This document shows, piece after piece, positions 33,039 to 41,641 of a stretch of 46,638 nt of DNA. The position numbers were made by a program, and so were the translations under genes. Positions within the stretch are counted from its first letter, which is position 1. Each line of letters opens with the position of its first letter. The stretch spans positions 1-46,638 of the forward strand of contig BJGQ01000026.1 of assembly GCA_014190575.1 (NCBI GenBank), read 5' to 3'. Source of the stretch: Bacteroidota bacterium (GTDB lineage: Bacteria; Bacteroidota; Bacteroidia; Chitinophagales; UBA10324). Under the pieces are notes generated by a model. The model did no database searches, was not told where the DNA came from, and worked only from the letters and a program-made list of their open reading frames with translations.

Positions 33039-35672
33039 ATGAAAATCATTGACATCAAAGTAATGAATGGTCCCAACTACTGGAGCATTCGCCGGCACAA
33101 ACTCATAGTCATGCGCTTAGACCTCGAAGGGCTTGAAGAAAAACCAACCAATAAAATCCCGGGGTTTATTGATCGCTTAAAAAAATTAATGCCCTCGTTG
33201 CAAGAGCATCGTTGCAGCGAAAATTTTGCGGGCGGATTTTTTCATCGCGTGGAAGAAGGCACCTGGATGGGACATGTAGTTGAACACATTGCACTCGAAC
33301 TGCAAACACTCGCAGGCATGGATGTAGGTTTCGGTCGCACCCGCGAAACCAGCACTAAGGGAGTTTACAATGTAGTGTTCGCCTACATGGAAAAAAAAGC
33401 AGGCATTTACACAGCCAATGCAGCAGTAAGTATTGCCACAGCATTAATAGCCGGAACCGAATACGATTTAGCAAACGATATACAAACACTTCGAGAAATT
33501 CGTGAAGACGAACGACTCGGACCATCCACCGGTTCCATTGTTGATGAAGCCATCGCGCGCGGTATTCCATACATCAGATTAAATCGTCATTCACTAGTGC
33601 AGTTGGGTTATGCCATGAATCAAAAAAGAATTCAGGCAACAGTTGCAAGCACCACAAGTAGCATTGCAGTAGAGATTGCATGCGATAAAGAAGAAACAAA
33701 AAATTTATTAGAAGCAGCGGAGATTCCTGTTCCACGCGGAATCATTTGTTACGACGAAGAGGATTTAGAAATCGCTGCGAAAAAATATGGTTATCCGTTG
33801 GTCACAAAACCAGTGAACGGAAATCACGGCAAGGGCGCATCCACCGATTTAAAAAATTGGGATGAATTGTTGGTTGGTTTTCACGCCGCAAAAAAATATG
33901 GTCGCGGCATCATTGTCGAGCGCTTCATCACCGGGCTTGACCATCGGGTGCTCGTAATCAATTACAAATTTGTAGCAGCAGCCATCCGGAAACCTGCCGC
34001 TGTTATGGGCGATGGAAAATCTACGATTCAGCAACTGATTGATAAAGTAAATACAGATCCACGCAGAGGTTACGGTCACGAAAAAGTTTTAACATCCATT
34101 AAAGTAGATGATCACACACTGAAAATTCTCACCGATAAAAATCTCACACTCGATTCTGTTCTTGAAAAAGATAAAGAGTTGTGGTTAAAGCCCACGGCAA
34201 ATCTCAGCACCGGTGGAACATCAACTGATATAACTGATCTCGTTCATCCCGATAATATTTTTATGTGCGAACGAATAGCGCGCATCATCGGTCTCGATAT
34301 TTGCGGCATCGATATCATGGCATCAAGTTTAAGTGTTCCCGTTACCGAAAACGGTGGTGCGGTGCTCGAAGTAAATGCAGCTCCCGGTTTCCGAATGCAC
34401 ATTTCGCCTGCCGAAGGTTTACCACGCAATGTAGCCGAACCTGTAATTGATATGTTATTTCCGCCCGGCACATCAGCGCGCATTCCAATCATTGCGGTTA
34501 CAGGCACCAATGGAAAAACAACAACCACACGATTAACGGCGCACATTGTAAAATCAATGGGCTACAAAGTTGGTTTCACGACTACCGATGGAATTTATAT
34601 TCAGAATCAAATGCTCATGCGCGGCGATTGCACCGGCCCTGTATCATCAGAGTTTGTGTTGAAAGATCCTTCCGTTGATTTCGCCGTGTTGGAATGTGCG
34701 CGTGGCGGAATACTTCGCGCCGGTTTAGGATTTCACAATTGCGATATTGCCATCGTAACAAATGTTGCCGCCGATCACCTCGGCTTGCAGGGCATCGATA
34801 CATTGGAACAATTAGCAAGAGTGAAAGGTGTGGTACCCGAAACTGTTTTACCAAGTGGTTATGCAATACTGAATGCCGATGATGATCTGGTTTACAAAAT
34901 GCGCGAGAGTTTAAATTGCAAAGTTGCGTTCTTCAGCATAGACGAAAATAATCCGCGCATCAAAGCGCATTGTGCAAGCGGCGGCCTCGCAGCCATTGCC
35001 GAAAATGGTTATGTAACTATTTGTAAAGGCACATGGAAAATCCGAGTAGATAAAATCAGCAACATCCCTCTCACATTCGGTGGTCGAGCCGTGTTCAATG
35101 TGTTAAATGTTTTGCCATCAGTACTCGCCGGTTTCATTCGCGGTTTCAAAATCGAAGACATCAAGCAGGCATTGGAAACCTTCATTCCATCACCTGGACA
35201 AACTCCCGGTCGCATGAACATGTTTCAGTTCCGCAATTTTTCTGTCATGGTTGATTATGCGCACAACACTGCTGGCTTTGAAGCTATCGGAAAATTTTTA
35301 GAGAAAGTTGATGCACATCCAAAAGTAGGAATCATTGCAGGAGTTGGTGATAGAAGAGATGAAGACATTATCGCACTCGGCACCACAGCAGCTAAAATGT
35401 TCGACCAGATAATTATCCGACAAGATAAAAATCTACGCGGTCGTTCTGAAGATGAAATTATTGATTTAATGAAACAGGGTATTGCACAAGTAGATGTAAG
35501 CAAAGTGGCCGAAGTATTTCGCAAAGAAAGCGAAGCCATTGACTACGCAATCAGCAATGCAGTAAAAGGTTCGTTCGTTATCATTTGCAGCGATGTAGTG
35601 CCCGATGCATTGGATCAAATCATGCGCTTAAAAGAAGCAGATGATTTAGTGGAAACACAACCCGTTGTGTAA
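33039..35672 (+). CDS. cphA: cyanophycin synthetase
   Basis: 877 residues, normal for CphA1. Builds the multi-L-arginyl-poly-L-aspartate storage polymer by adding Asp then Arg with ATP. Three parts: N-terminal CphA domain 1-160 (GMDVGFGRTRET); ATP-grasp about 200-475 with GNHGKGAST at 261-269, IVERFITGLDHRVLV, the STGGTSTDITD loop and metal residues in LEVNAAPG (Glu444, Asn446); Mur-ligase-like domain 480-877 with P-loop GTNGKTTTT at 489-497, VDYAHNTAGF and GVGDRRDED. No cyanophycinase is in the window, so breakdown genes must lie elsewhere. The ATG is supported by the family start KIIDIKVMNGPNYWS. Confidence 0.95.
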   Translation: MKIIDIKVMNGPNYWSIRRHKLIVMRLDLEGLEEKPTNKIPGFIDRLKKLMPSLQEHRCSENFAGGFFHRVEEGTWMGHVVEHIALELQTLAGMDVGFGRTRETSTKGVYNVVFAYMEKKAGIYTANAAVSIATALIAGTEYDLANDIQTLREIREDERLGPSTGSIVDEAIARGIPYIRLNRHSLVQLGYAMNQKRIQATVASTTSSIAVEIACDKEETKNLLEAAEIPVPRGIICYDEEDLEIAAKKYGYPLVTKPVNGNHGKGASTDLKNWDELLVGFHAAKKYGRGIIVERFITGLDHRVLVINYKFVAAAIRKPAAVMGDGKSTIQQLIDKVNTDPRRGYGHEKVLTSIKVDDHTLKILTDKNLTLDSVLEKDKELWLKPTANLSTGGTSTDITDLVHPDNIFMCERIARIIGLDICGIDIMASSLSVPVTENGGAVLEVNAAPGFRMHISPAEGLPRNVAEPVIDMLFPPGTSARIPIIAVTGTNGKTTTTRLTAHIVKSMGYKVGFTTTDGIYIQNQMLMRGDCTGPVSSEFVLKDPSVDFAVLECARGGILRAGLGFHNCDIAIVTNVAADHLGLQGIDTLEQLARVKGVVPETVLPSGYAILNADDDLVYKMRESLNCKVAFFSIDENNPRIKAHCASGGLAAIAENGYVTICKGTWKIRVDKISNIPLTFGGRAVFNVLNVLPSVLAGFIRGFKIEDIKQALETFIPSPGQTPGRMNMFQFRNFSVMVDYAHNTAGFEAIGKFLEKVDAHPKVGIIAGVGDRRDEDIIALGTTAAKMFDQIIIRQDKNLRGRSEDEIIDLMKQGIAQVDVSKVAEVFRKESEAIDYAISNAVKGSFVIICSDVVPDALDQIMRLKEADDLVETQPVV

Positions 35673-35810
35673 TAAATAATAATGAGGGGGTTCTTTTTTT
35701 TGAATACAAAAAAAGGCGGGCTTTACATTTCAATTTTTTTATTGATTACAATAAAAAAAATTTCCATTTCAATCCCTAACCCGGCTGACGCACTCTTTTG
35801 CGAACACTGT

Positions 35811-35909
35811 CATTGCGAAAACTCACGATGTCATTGCAAAAATTTATGTAATCATAAATTTGATGCAATCTGTAAACCTTTCACGCCTGTATTTCAATCG
35901 CGACTATTC
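35811..35909 (+). repeat. imperfect direct repeat, copy 1
   Basis: About 99 bp beginning CATTGCGAAAACTCAC and ending TTTCAATCGCGACTATTC. The last 45 bp (35865-35909) match 36112-36156 with only a few changes; the first half is more diverged. A related tail (TGTATTTTTCTTCGCGACTG) recurs near 36428. Confidence 0.8.
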
Positions 35910-36062
35910 CCTCCTAACAAGGAGGGTTAGGGAGGTATTCTGCGAACAAAAATATTTATCGCCGCAAACATCCATTGCCACGACCTTCAGGTCGTGGATT
36001 AAAATAAAATCTCAACCGGCTTTAGCCACAATTTTTTTTCAGAAGAAAATATCTTCGTCCTT

Positions 36063-36156
36063 CATTGTGAAAACTCACTCTGTTCATTGCGAACATTGTA
36101 ATCAATGTGAAGCAATCTGTAAACCATTCACCCCTGTATTTCAATCGCAACTATTC
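36063..36156 (+). repeat. imperfect direct repeat, copy 2
   Basis: About 94 bp beginning CATTGTGAAAACTCAC and ending TTTCAATCGCAACTATTC, the second copy of the 35811-35909 repeat. The copies are separated by about 150 bp that hold two palindromes. Confidence 0.8.
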
Positions 36157-36490
36157 AATGTGGCTAAAGCCAGCTTCATTTTATCTGCCATAATCCGTCC
36201 CGTGAACGGGACGGCAATTGATAAACAACAATTACTCTTATAGAAATTTTTCTTAAAAGACAAACGCAACTAATCCATTGCCGTCTGCTTTAGCTGACGG
36301 AAAATAAAATTCAAAATGTATTTGGCTTTAGCCTCAATTTTTTTCATACGCTCTCATGCTGATGGAACATTCCGGACCTCAAAGTCGGAAGCCTGTCGAA
36401 GCATCGTCCTTCCTATCCCTTCTGTCCTTGTATTTTTCTTCGCGACTGTTCCCTCTCCTTGAGAGAGGGTTAGCGTGAGGTGTATTTAAG

Positions 36491-36537
36491 AACCTCGCGA
36501 ACCTCCGCGCTAAACTCAGAGAAACTCTGTGGTAAAA
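36491..36537 (+). repeat. short degenerate tandem-like repeat
   Basis: Run of related words of 10-13 bases: AACCTCGCG, AACCTCCGCGCT, AAACTCAGAG, AAACTCTGTGGT. Found 45-90 bp upstream of the aminotransferase start. It resembles dispersed non-coding repeat units of environmental Bacteroidota; this is from memory of the pattern, not checked. Confidence 0.5.
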
Positions 36538-36581
36538 TAATTCAATAATTTATTTTTACTTCACATTCAAATTCTTTGTTC

Positions 36582-37907
36582 ATGAATTCCGAATCCCTAA
36601 CATTGACTCCGAAAACTAAATCCATGCTATCAAGCACTGCGCAACCAAAACTTATAGTTTCCACAATGGCGGAGAGCCTCATTGGTTCCGAAATAATAAA
36701 ACTCGGAGGAGAAATAAACGAGCGCATAAAAAAAGGAGAGAAAATAAACAACTACACCATAGGCGATTTCGACCCGAAAGTTTTTCCGATACCGCAGGAA
36801 CTAACTGATGAAATTATCCGTGCCATGCGTGAAGGGCACACCAACTATCCAACAGCAAACGGAATAATAGAATTAAGAAAAGCAGTTGCCGCATTTCTCA
36901 ATCGCTTTTTAAAACTCGATTATTCAAGCGACGAAATATTAATAACCAGTGGAGCACGCCCTGCAATTTATGCTGCATACATAACTTTATTAGATGAGGG
37001 CGATAAAGTAATTTATCCGGTGCCAAGCTGGAACAACAATCACTACATACATCTTTCAAGAGCAAGAGGAGTCATGGTAGAAACCTCAGTGGAAAATAAT
37101 TTCATGCCAACAGCCGATGATATTCGTCCGCACATTACTGATGCTACATTGATAGCGCTATGCTCTCCTCTCAATCCAACCGGAACAACCTTTACTGCAG
37201 ATACACTTGCCGAAATCTGCGATATGATTCTGGAAGAAAACAGCAGACGAAGTTCCGATGAAAAACCTTTGTATCTTTTATACGATCAGATTTATTGGGC
37301 TTTAACTTTTAGAGATACTGTGCATGTAAATCCTGTTTCGCTCCGACCTGAAATGCGCAATTACACCATCTTTGTTGATGGACTTTCAAAAGCATTCGCC
37401 GCAACCGGCATCCGTGTCGGCTGGACTTTCGGACCACAAAGCATCATTGATAAAATGAAAGCGATTCTCTCGCATGTTGGCGCATGGGCACCCAAGGCGG
37501 AACAGATTGCATCAGCAAGATACTTAACACAAGAAGCGCGCATCGATGAGTTTTTATTTCACTTTAAAAACGAAATTGATTTCCGTCTTGAACATTTTTA
37601 CAATGGAATTCAGCAACTAAAAAACAAAGGATACACTGTAGATGCCATTGCACCGCAAGCAGCAATTTATTTAACTGTTCAATTTAATCTGATTGGTAAA
37701 AAAACTTCATCAGGAAAAAAATTGGAAGACGCAAACGATATTCTATACTATTTAATTGATGAAGCAAAAATTGCATTGGTTCCATTCTCTGCTTTTGGTG
37801 CTTCTACCAATTCAACCTGGTATCGTCTTTCAGTTGGTACCTGTACGCGTGAAGAAATTGAAGAGGTGATTAACAATTTAGAAGGTGCTCTTTCGAAATT
37901 AAAATAG
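36582..37907 (+). CDS. PLP-dependent aminotransferase, class I/II
   Basis: 441 residues from the ATG at 36582 (a TTG two codons upstream, and a later ATG before LSSTAQPK, are alternatives). Fold-type I aminotransferase: ITSGARPAIYAAY cofactor phosphate region, SPLNPTGT with Asn198, YDQIYW with Asp235 and the Schiff-base Lys270 in VDGLSKAFAATGIRVGW. The length and the DYSSDEILITSG pattern fit aspartate/aromatic aminotransferase-like enzymes. Substrate not certain. Preceded by the repeat-rich stretch; not evidently in an operon with cphA, although aspartate supply to cyanophycin would be a possible link. Confidence 0.92.
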   Translation: MNSESLTLTPKTKSMLSSTAQPKLIVSTMAESLIGSEIIKLGGEINERIKKGEKINNYTIGDFDPKVFPIPQELTDEIIRAMREGHTNYPTANGIIELRKAVAAFLNRFLKLDYSSDEILITSGARPAIYAAYITLLDEGDKVIYPVPSWNNNHYIHLSRARGVMVETSVENNFMPTADDIRPHITDATLIALCSPLNPTGTTFTADTLAEICDMILEENSRRSSDEKPLYLLYDQIYWALTFRDTVHVNPVSLRPEMRNYTIFVDGLSKAFAATGIRVGWTFGPQSIIDKMKAILSHVGAWAPKAEQIASARYLTQEARIDEFLFHFKNEIDFRLEHFYNGIQQLKNKGYTVDAIAPQAAIYLTVQFNLIGKKTSSGKKLEDANDILYYLIDEAKIALVPFSAFGASTNSTWYRLSVGTCTREEIEEVINNLEGALSKLK

Positions 37908-37940
37908 GATGATTAAGAATTGAAAATGAATTCAATTGAT

Positions 37941-38633
37941 TCAATAACTCATCACCACAGTTTTATCTTTTCTGTATACTGAATATCCTAAATAAATAAA
38001 AAGTATTCCGAACAGTTCTGAAATGTAAAGCACTTCGATATGCCCGTAATGCATAAATGCTCCACCAATACCTGGTAGTAATCCACCAAAAGCAATTAAT
38101 ACATTTCCATAACATTTATTCAGCGAAACTTTTTTCTTCCAGAAACCCCACGCAGCATACATGGTTCCGCCAACAAAAAACAACAAAGCATAAGTGTTAA
38201 TTACAATCGGAAATAATCGAACTTCACTCCACACAATTACATTTCCTGCTAATCGATAAGTTTCTACCTTTGAATAATCAATTGGGCTGAGTGCGCATGC
38301 AATAGAACCGACTAAAATTACCGGAACTAATAATGCAGTTAAAAAGTCAGCAGGATTTCTTTTCATGATCAGGTAAATAGTTCCTTGCGCCAATGGAACT
38401 CCACCTAACATTGCACCCAAAATATACCATGCTTTAAAAACTGATTCGTGCCATCCGATAATTGCGGTGATTGATTCTGGAATAGTTCCGGCGCCATAAA
38501 AAAACACGCCGATTATCCACCATCCGAAATACTTTGTTTTGTGTTTTCTCCAATGAAAAAAAAGTTCAATACAAAATAATGCAGAGAAAAGCGAAGTGAG
38601 TATTGGGATATAATATACCGTGCTATGCATCAT
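37941..38633 (-). CDS. seven-helix membrane protein of unknown function
   Basis: 230 residues with about seven hydrophobic helices (IPILTSLFSALFCIELFF, YFGWWIIGVFFYGAGTI, FLTALLVPVILVGSIACAL, YALLFFVGGTMYAAWGFW, VLYISELFGILFIYLGYSVY). Short loops with Lys/Arg on one side. No sensor, kinase or transporter motif was recognised. It has an ATG start; convergent with the aminotransferase gene. Inner membrane by prediction; function unknown. Confidence 0.75.
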   Translation of the reverse strand: MMHSTVYYIPILTSLFSALFCIELFFHWRKHKTKYFGWWIIGVFFYGAGTIPESITAIIGWHESVFKAWYILGAMLGGVPLAQGTIYLIMKRNPADFLTALLVPVILVGSIACALSPIDYSKVETYRLAGNVIVWSEVRLFPIVINTYALLFFVGGTMYAAWGFWKKKVSLNKCYGNVLIAFGGLLPGIGGAFMHYGHIEVLYISELFGILFIYLGYSVYRKDKTVVMSY

Positions 38634-38742
38634 GTGAAGTTAATTACCTTCTAATTTATTTCACTTGTGAAATTTATTAATTTTCATTTTTTGACAAGAT
38701 GATGACAAATCACAAGATCAATTTAATTTATTCATTTCGTAA

Positions 38743-38756
38743 AGTTGATATCAACT
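38743..38756. promoter_or_regulatory. 14-bp perfect palindrome upstream of the receiver gene
   Basis: AGTTGATATCAACT, a perfect palindrome in the 270-bp gap between divergent genes, 147 bp before the ATG of the receiver protein. Might be an operator for a dimeric regulator. It is not an FNR box because the two halves are not spaced by four bases. Confidence 0.3.
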
Positions 38757-38902
38757 ATTGAATTACATGCTATGACAATAGGTTTTTTAAACGAAGATTG
38801 AAATCTTTTTTTTCGAATCAAATAAATATTAAATCAGGGTTACTTAATTTTCATAAAATAAAAAAGAGATTAGATTTACTTTTTCAAAATAAAAACACGC
38901 TA

Positions 38903-39277
38903 ATGGCAAAAAATATTTTTATTGTTGATGACGATAATTTTTTTGGACAAATGTTAAAAGAACATTTGAATAAAAAAGGCGGAAGAAATGTTTCTGTTTT
39001 TCTGACTGGTGAAGATTGCTTAAACAATTTGGATGAAGGCCCAAATCTGGTAATACTCGATTACAATTTAGACAGTGTTGTCAAGTATGCTGCCAATGGG
39101 TTAAAAATCCTTCAACTGATTCGTGAAAAAAATCAATTACTTCCTGTAATCATGCTTTCAAATCAAGACCAGTACAGCATTGCTTTGCAAACTATTCAAC
39201 ACGGTGCCCTACAATATGTTATTAAAGATGAAGATGCTTTTGAAAATGTAGACCGTATATTGGAAGACATTCTTTAG
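38903..39277 (+). CDS. stand-alone response-regulator receiver domain
   Basis: 124 residues from the ATG at 38903. The frame also extends upstream from a TTG, but those residues have no domain character and the receiver fold starts at AKNIFIVDDD. Acidic pair Asp10/Asp11, phosphoacceptor Asp53 in VILDYNL, the conserved Ser in MLSNQDQ and Lys in VIKDED are all present, so it should be phosphorylated. No output domain: a single-domain relay or CheY-like regulator. Partner histidine kinase not in the window. Confidence 0.9.
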   Translation: MAKNIFIVDDDNFFGQMLKEHLNKKGGRNVSVFLTGEDCLNNLDEGPNLVILDYNLDSVVKYAANGLKILQLIREKNQLLPVIMLSNQDQYSIALQTIQHGALQYVIKDEDAFENVDRILEDIL

Positions 39278-39332
39278 GCATTTTTTTGGAGAATTTTTCA
39301 TGACTAATTTTTCGAACTAAAACCTTACAACT

Positions 39333-39722
39333 ATGAAATACATTTTTTCCACTTTACTTCTTTTAGTTTTTTTTATTCCTGCAAATGCACAAACAATTAC
39401 TCCGGTAAAAACAACAGGTTGTATTGATGGCAATTGCGATGAAGGAACCGGCAAATATTTATTTACAAATGGTGATAAATTCAATGGTGAGTGGCATGGT
39501 GGAATGCGTTCAGGCTACGGCCGATATGATTATAAAAACGGAGATTGGTACATAGGAGATTTCAAAAATGATTTAATCGAAGGCAAGGGTGTAATACACC
39601 TTGTTTCAGGAAAAGTAATTAGTGGGGAATGGTTAAATTATATTCTTGTTAAAGTTGATGACCCCAAAGATGCTGCATCCATTAACATGAAGTTGCCTAC
39701 TATGCAGGTAAAGAAAAAATAA
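39333..39722 (+). CDS. exported MORN-repeat protein
   Basis: 129 residues. Signal peptide 1-19 (ends NANA-Q). About three MORN repeats follow: YLFTNGDKFNGEWHGGMRSGYG, YDYKNGDWYIGDFKNDLIEGKG and IHLVSGKVISGEW. MORN proteins are small beta-hairpin scaffolds; in bacteria their targets are mostly unknown. It lies 55 bp downstream of the receiver gene and may be co-transcribed. Confidence 0.88.
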   Translation: MKYIFSTLLLLVFFIPANAQTITPVKTTGCIDGNCDEGTGKYLFTNGDKFNGEWHGGMRSGYGRYDYKNGDWYIGDFKNDLIEGKGVIHLVSGKVISGEWLNYILVKVDDPKDAASINMKLPTMQVKKK

Positions 39723-39754
39723 AATTTATTATTAAAAATAGGTTTAAAGCTAAA

Positions 39755-40108
39755 CTAAACAGCCTCTACAATTGCAGGTTCAACCTGAATAGTTAATATA
39801 AAGTCGCTGTTCATGCTGAATTTAAAGTAACCTATTCCTATTTGCTGTTTCATCGCTAAATTCTGACGAAGGGTTTCAGATAAATCTTTTGCTATTGGTG
39901 GAATAGAACTATTGTTCAATACACGACTATCTCTCATTTCTAGATCAAATTCAAACGATATTTTTTTTCGCTTACTTGCAACCTGAAATTCAGGCTTATA
40001 TAAAGAGAAAGAAACAGACTCATTTTTTCGCTGAGATTCTTTAATTTTCATAGCAATTACCGGAAGGTATTTTTTCCAAACTGCCTGATAAATATCTAAC
40101 TCTTTCAT
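39755..40108 (-). CDS. hypothetical protein
   Basis: 117 residues, no signal peptide. N-terminal helix (DIYQAVWKKYLPVIAMKIKES), a basic stretch (VASKRKKISFEF) and a C-terminal strand region ending ILTIQVEPAIVEAV. No family recognised, but codon use and the ATG start look normal and no competing gene overlaps. Convergent with the MORN gene. Confidence 0.65.
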   Translation of the reverse strand: MKELDIYQAVWKKYLPVIAMKIKESQRKNESVSFSLYKPEFQVASKRKKISFEFDLEMRDSRVLNNSSIPPIAKDLSETLRQNLAMKQQIGIGYFKFSMNSDFILTIQVEPAIVEAV

Positions 40109-40251
40109 TTTAATTTTTTTGTAAAGATAATAAAAAGAATTTGATTCGGATTTTTAAGCGATTATTCAGTATTATTAGCTAAAATTTGAATATTCAATTA
40201 TTGAATCAATTGTTATGTTTGATGGTAATAACTTCATTAATTTTTTAAAGA

Positions 40252-40995
40252 GTGATAAAATATTTTCAATTTTTAGCAGCATTCGTAATTGTTTCCGGGG
40301 TTTTTTCTTCGTGTGATTTTTTTTCGGGTAAAGAAGCGGAAAGCAAAAAAAATGAAATAGGAATGTTGCCTGAAGAAGATAGAAAGTATGTTTTAAAATC
40401 GGCAATTATTAAATTAAAAAGTGCCCGGCAGGTTTTAGGTTCTGATATAGAAACAACCATTTATATTGATGACTATGGAGATAAATATTGCAACATTACC
40501 GACACAAAATTGAAATATAAAAACACTACAATTGTTACGAGTTCCGTGAGCATAACAAAAAACGACTTTACTTATATCTACAATCCAGAAAAAAAAACAG
40601 GAACAAAGAGCAGGAACAAAGGCAATTTTAACCCAATGCACATTGATTTTGCTAAAATGGATGCTCAATCGTTGGTATCAAATGGAATAAGCAAAACAGG
40701 TGAGTCAGAATGCTTGGGTCGCATTTGTGAAGTTTATGTAATGGATAATCCTGCATTGGAAATGAGTGGGCGATATGAAGTATGGAATAAAATTCCCCTT
40801 AAATATTTTACTAAGATTGGAACTTCTCAAATTGAAATGTATGCAGTTGAATTACAAGAGAATCCTGTTCTTCCAGTAAATATCTTTGATTTACCAAAGG
40901 ATGTTGAATTTATTGATGTTGCAAATCCTTTAGCATCACCAAGCGAACCTGCTCTTTCAGACTCTCTATTGAATCTTCCTTCCGAGGGTAAATAG
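40252..40995 (+). CDS. lipoprotein of unknown function
   Basis: 247 residues, start GTG at 40252 (no ATG in frame gives the signal). Lipoprotein signal IVSGVFSSC with Cys at 21. The mature part contains IYIDDYGDKYCNI, a YIYNPEKKTGTKS strand and RICEVYVMDNP, like the outer-membrane-lipoprotein-sorting/DUF4412-type beta-sheet proteins, although this is only a resemblance. The last 86 bp overlap the end of the convergent plsC-like gene. Confidence 0.72.
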   Translation: MIKYFQFLAAFVIVSGVFSSCDFFSGKEAESKKNEIGMLPEEDRKYVLKSAIIKLKSARQVLGSDIETTIYIDDYGDKYCNITDTKLKYKNTTIVTSSVSITKNDFTYIYNPEKKTGTKSRNKGNFNPMHIDFAKMDAQSLVSNGISKTGESECLGRICEVYVMDNPALEMSGRYEVWNKIPLKYFTKIGTSQIEMYAVELQENPVLPVNIFDLPKDVEFIDVANPLASPSEPALSDSLLNLPSEGK

Positions 40996-41638
40996 GATCA
41001 CTCCACAAACATTCAATGGTTCCCGGTTTAAGTTTAAAACCTTTCAATAAATTCCCCGAATTTCTTATTGTCATTGGTACAAGCGGAATTCCAGTTTCTA
41101 AAGATAGTTTAAATGCGCCATCATAAAATTTTTTTAAAGGCTCATTCGTTTTATTTCTTGTTCCTTCCGGAAACAAATAAATACTTATTCCATCCTGCAA
41201 CGATTGTTTCATTTTTTCTAAACTTCTCGCCCTACTTACTTCATCCTTTCTATTTACACTTAGATAAAGTTTACGAATGATGTATCCAAACAATGGAACT
41301 TTTGTTAATTCTTCTTTAGATAAATATCTGAAAGTTACAGGTGTAACAATTGCACAAAACGGAACATCTAAAAGTGATGTGTGATTGCTTACGAAAATAT
41401 ACACACCATTTTTTTTCAAATTATTTTTCCGAATCACTTTAACTCTGGTAAAATAAAAAATGAAAATAATTTTTGCCATTGCAATTGAAATCATATGAGC
41501 CATATGCGGAGTTTGCTTTCCAAAAATATTTGTAGTGAAAAGCAAAAAATATAACGGAACACCAAGAATAATTATCAGGGTTACTATCAGGGCTGCATAA
41601 ATTCCATAAAGAGTTTTTAAAAAATTTATCACAATCAA
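40910..41638 (-). CDS. plsC: 1-acyl-sn-glycerol-3-phosphate acyltransferase (PlsC-like)
   Basis: 242 residues. Adds the second acyl chain to lysophosphatidic acid. N-terminal membrane helix 8-36 and a second hydrophobic stretch 50-65. Active motif NHTSLLD (His86, Asp91, HX4D), later FPEGTR at 156-161 and PLVPMTIRN. Start is TTG at 41638 or GTG at 41632; no ATG gives the helix. It follows pdxJ by 3 bp and is likely co-transcribed with it. Its 3' end overlaps the lipoprotein gene in antisense by 86 bp, which is unusually long. Confidence 0.88.
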   Translation of the reverse strand: MIVINFLKTLYGIYAALIVTLIIILGVPLYFLLFTTNIFGKQTPHMAHMISIAMAKIIFIFYFTRVKVIRKNNLKKNGVYIFVSNHTSLLDVPFCAIVTPVTFRYLSKEELTKVPLFGYIIRKLYLSVNRKDEVSRARSLEKMKQSLQDGISIYLFPEGTRNKTNEPLKKFYDGAFKLSLETGIPLVPMTIRNSGNLLKGFKLKPGTIECLWSDPIYPRKEDSIESLKEQVRLVMLKDLQHQ

Positions 41639-41641
41639 AAT

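Larger units (their letters stand above)
35673..36581. repeat. repeat-rich intergenic region with clustered small palindromes
   Basis: About 900 bp with no coding ORF (the open frames here are low-complexity and shared with repeats). Small hairpins: 35909-35926 (CCCTCC/GGAGGG), 35978-35997 (CCACGACCT/AGGTCGTGG, 9-bp arms), 36018-36027 and 36324-36333 (GGCTTTAGCC), 36161-36172 (TGGCTAAAGCCA, inverted relative to those), 36195-36214 (CCGTCCCG/CGGGACGG, TGAA loop), 36281-36300 (CCGTC..GACGG around GCTTTAGC), 36371-36389 and 36451-36469 (CCCTCTC/GAGAGGG). Spacing is irregular and sequences differ, so it is not a CRISPR. Probably dispersed non-mobile or REP/MITE-like elements. Confidence 0.75.

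Noticed and set aside
34244-35539. Open frames on either strand inside cphA
   Set aside because: They are shadows of the cyanophycin synthetase frame, without a domain or start context of their own.
35682-36243. Two overlapping open frames in the repeat-rich region
   Set aside because: Their codons run through palindromes and direct repeats, with no recognised domain and low-complexity content. They are open frames by chance.
35811-36537. CRISPR array
   Set aside because: The repeated palindromes differ in sequence and length and are irregularly spaced, with no constant repeat-spacer unit and no cas genes.
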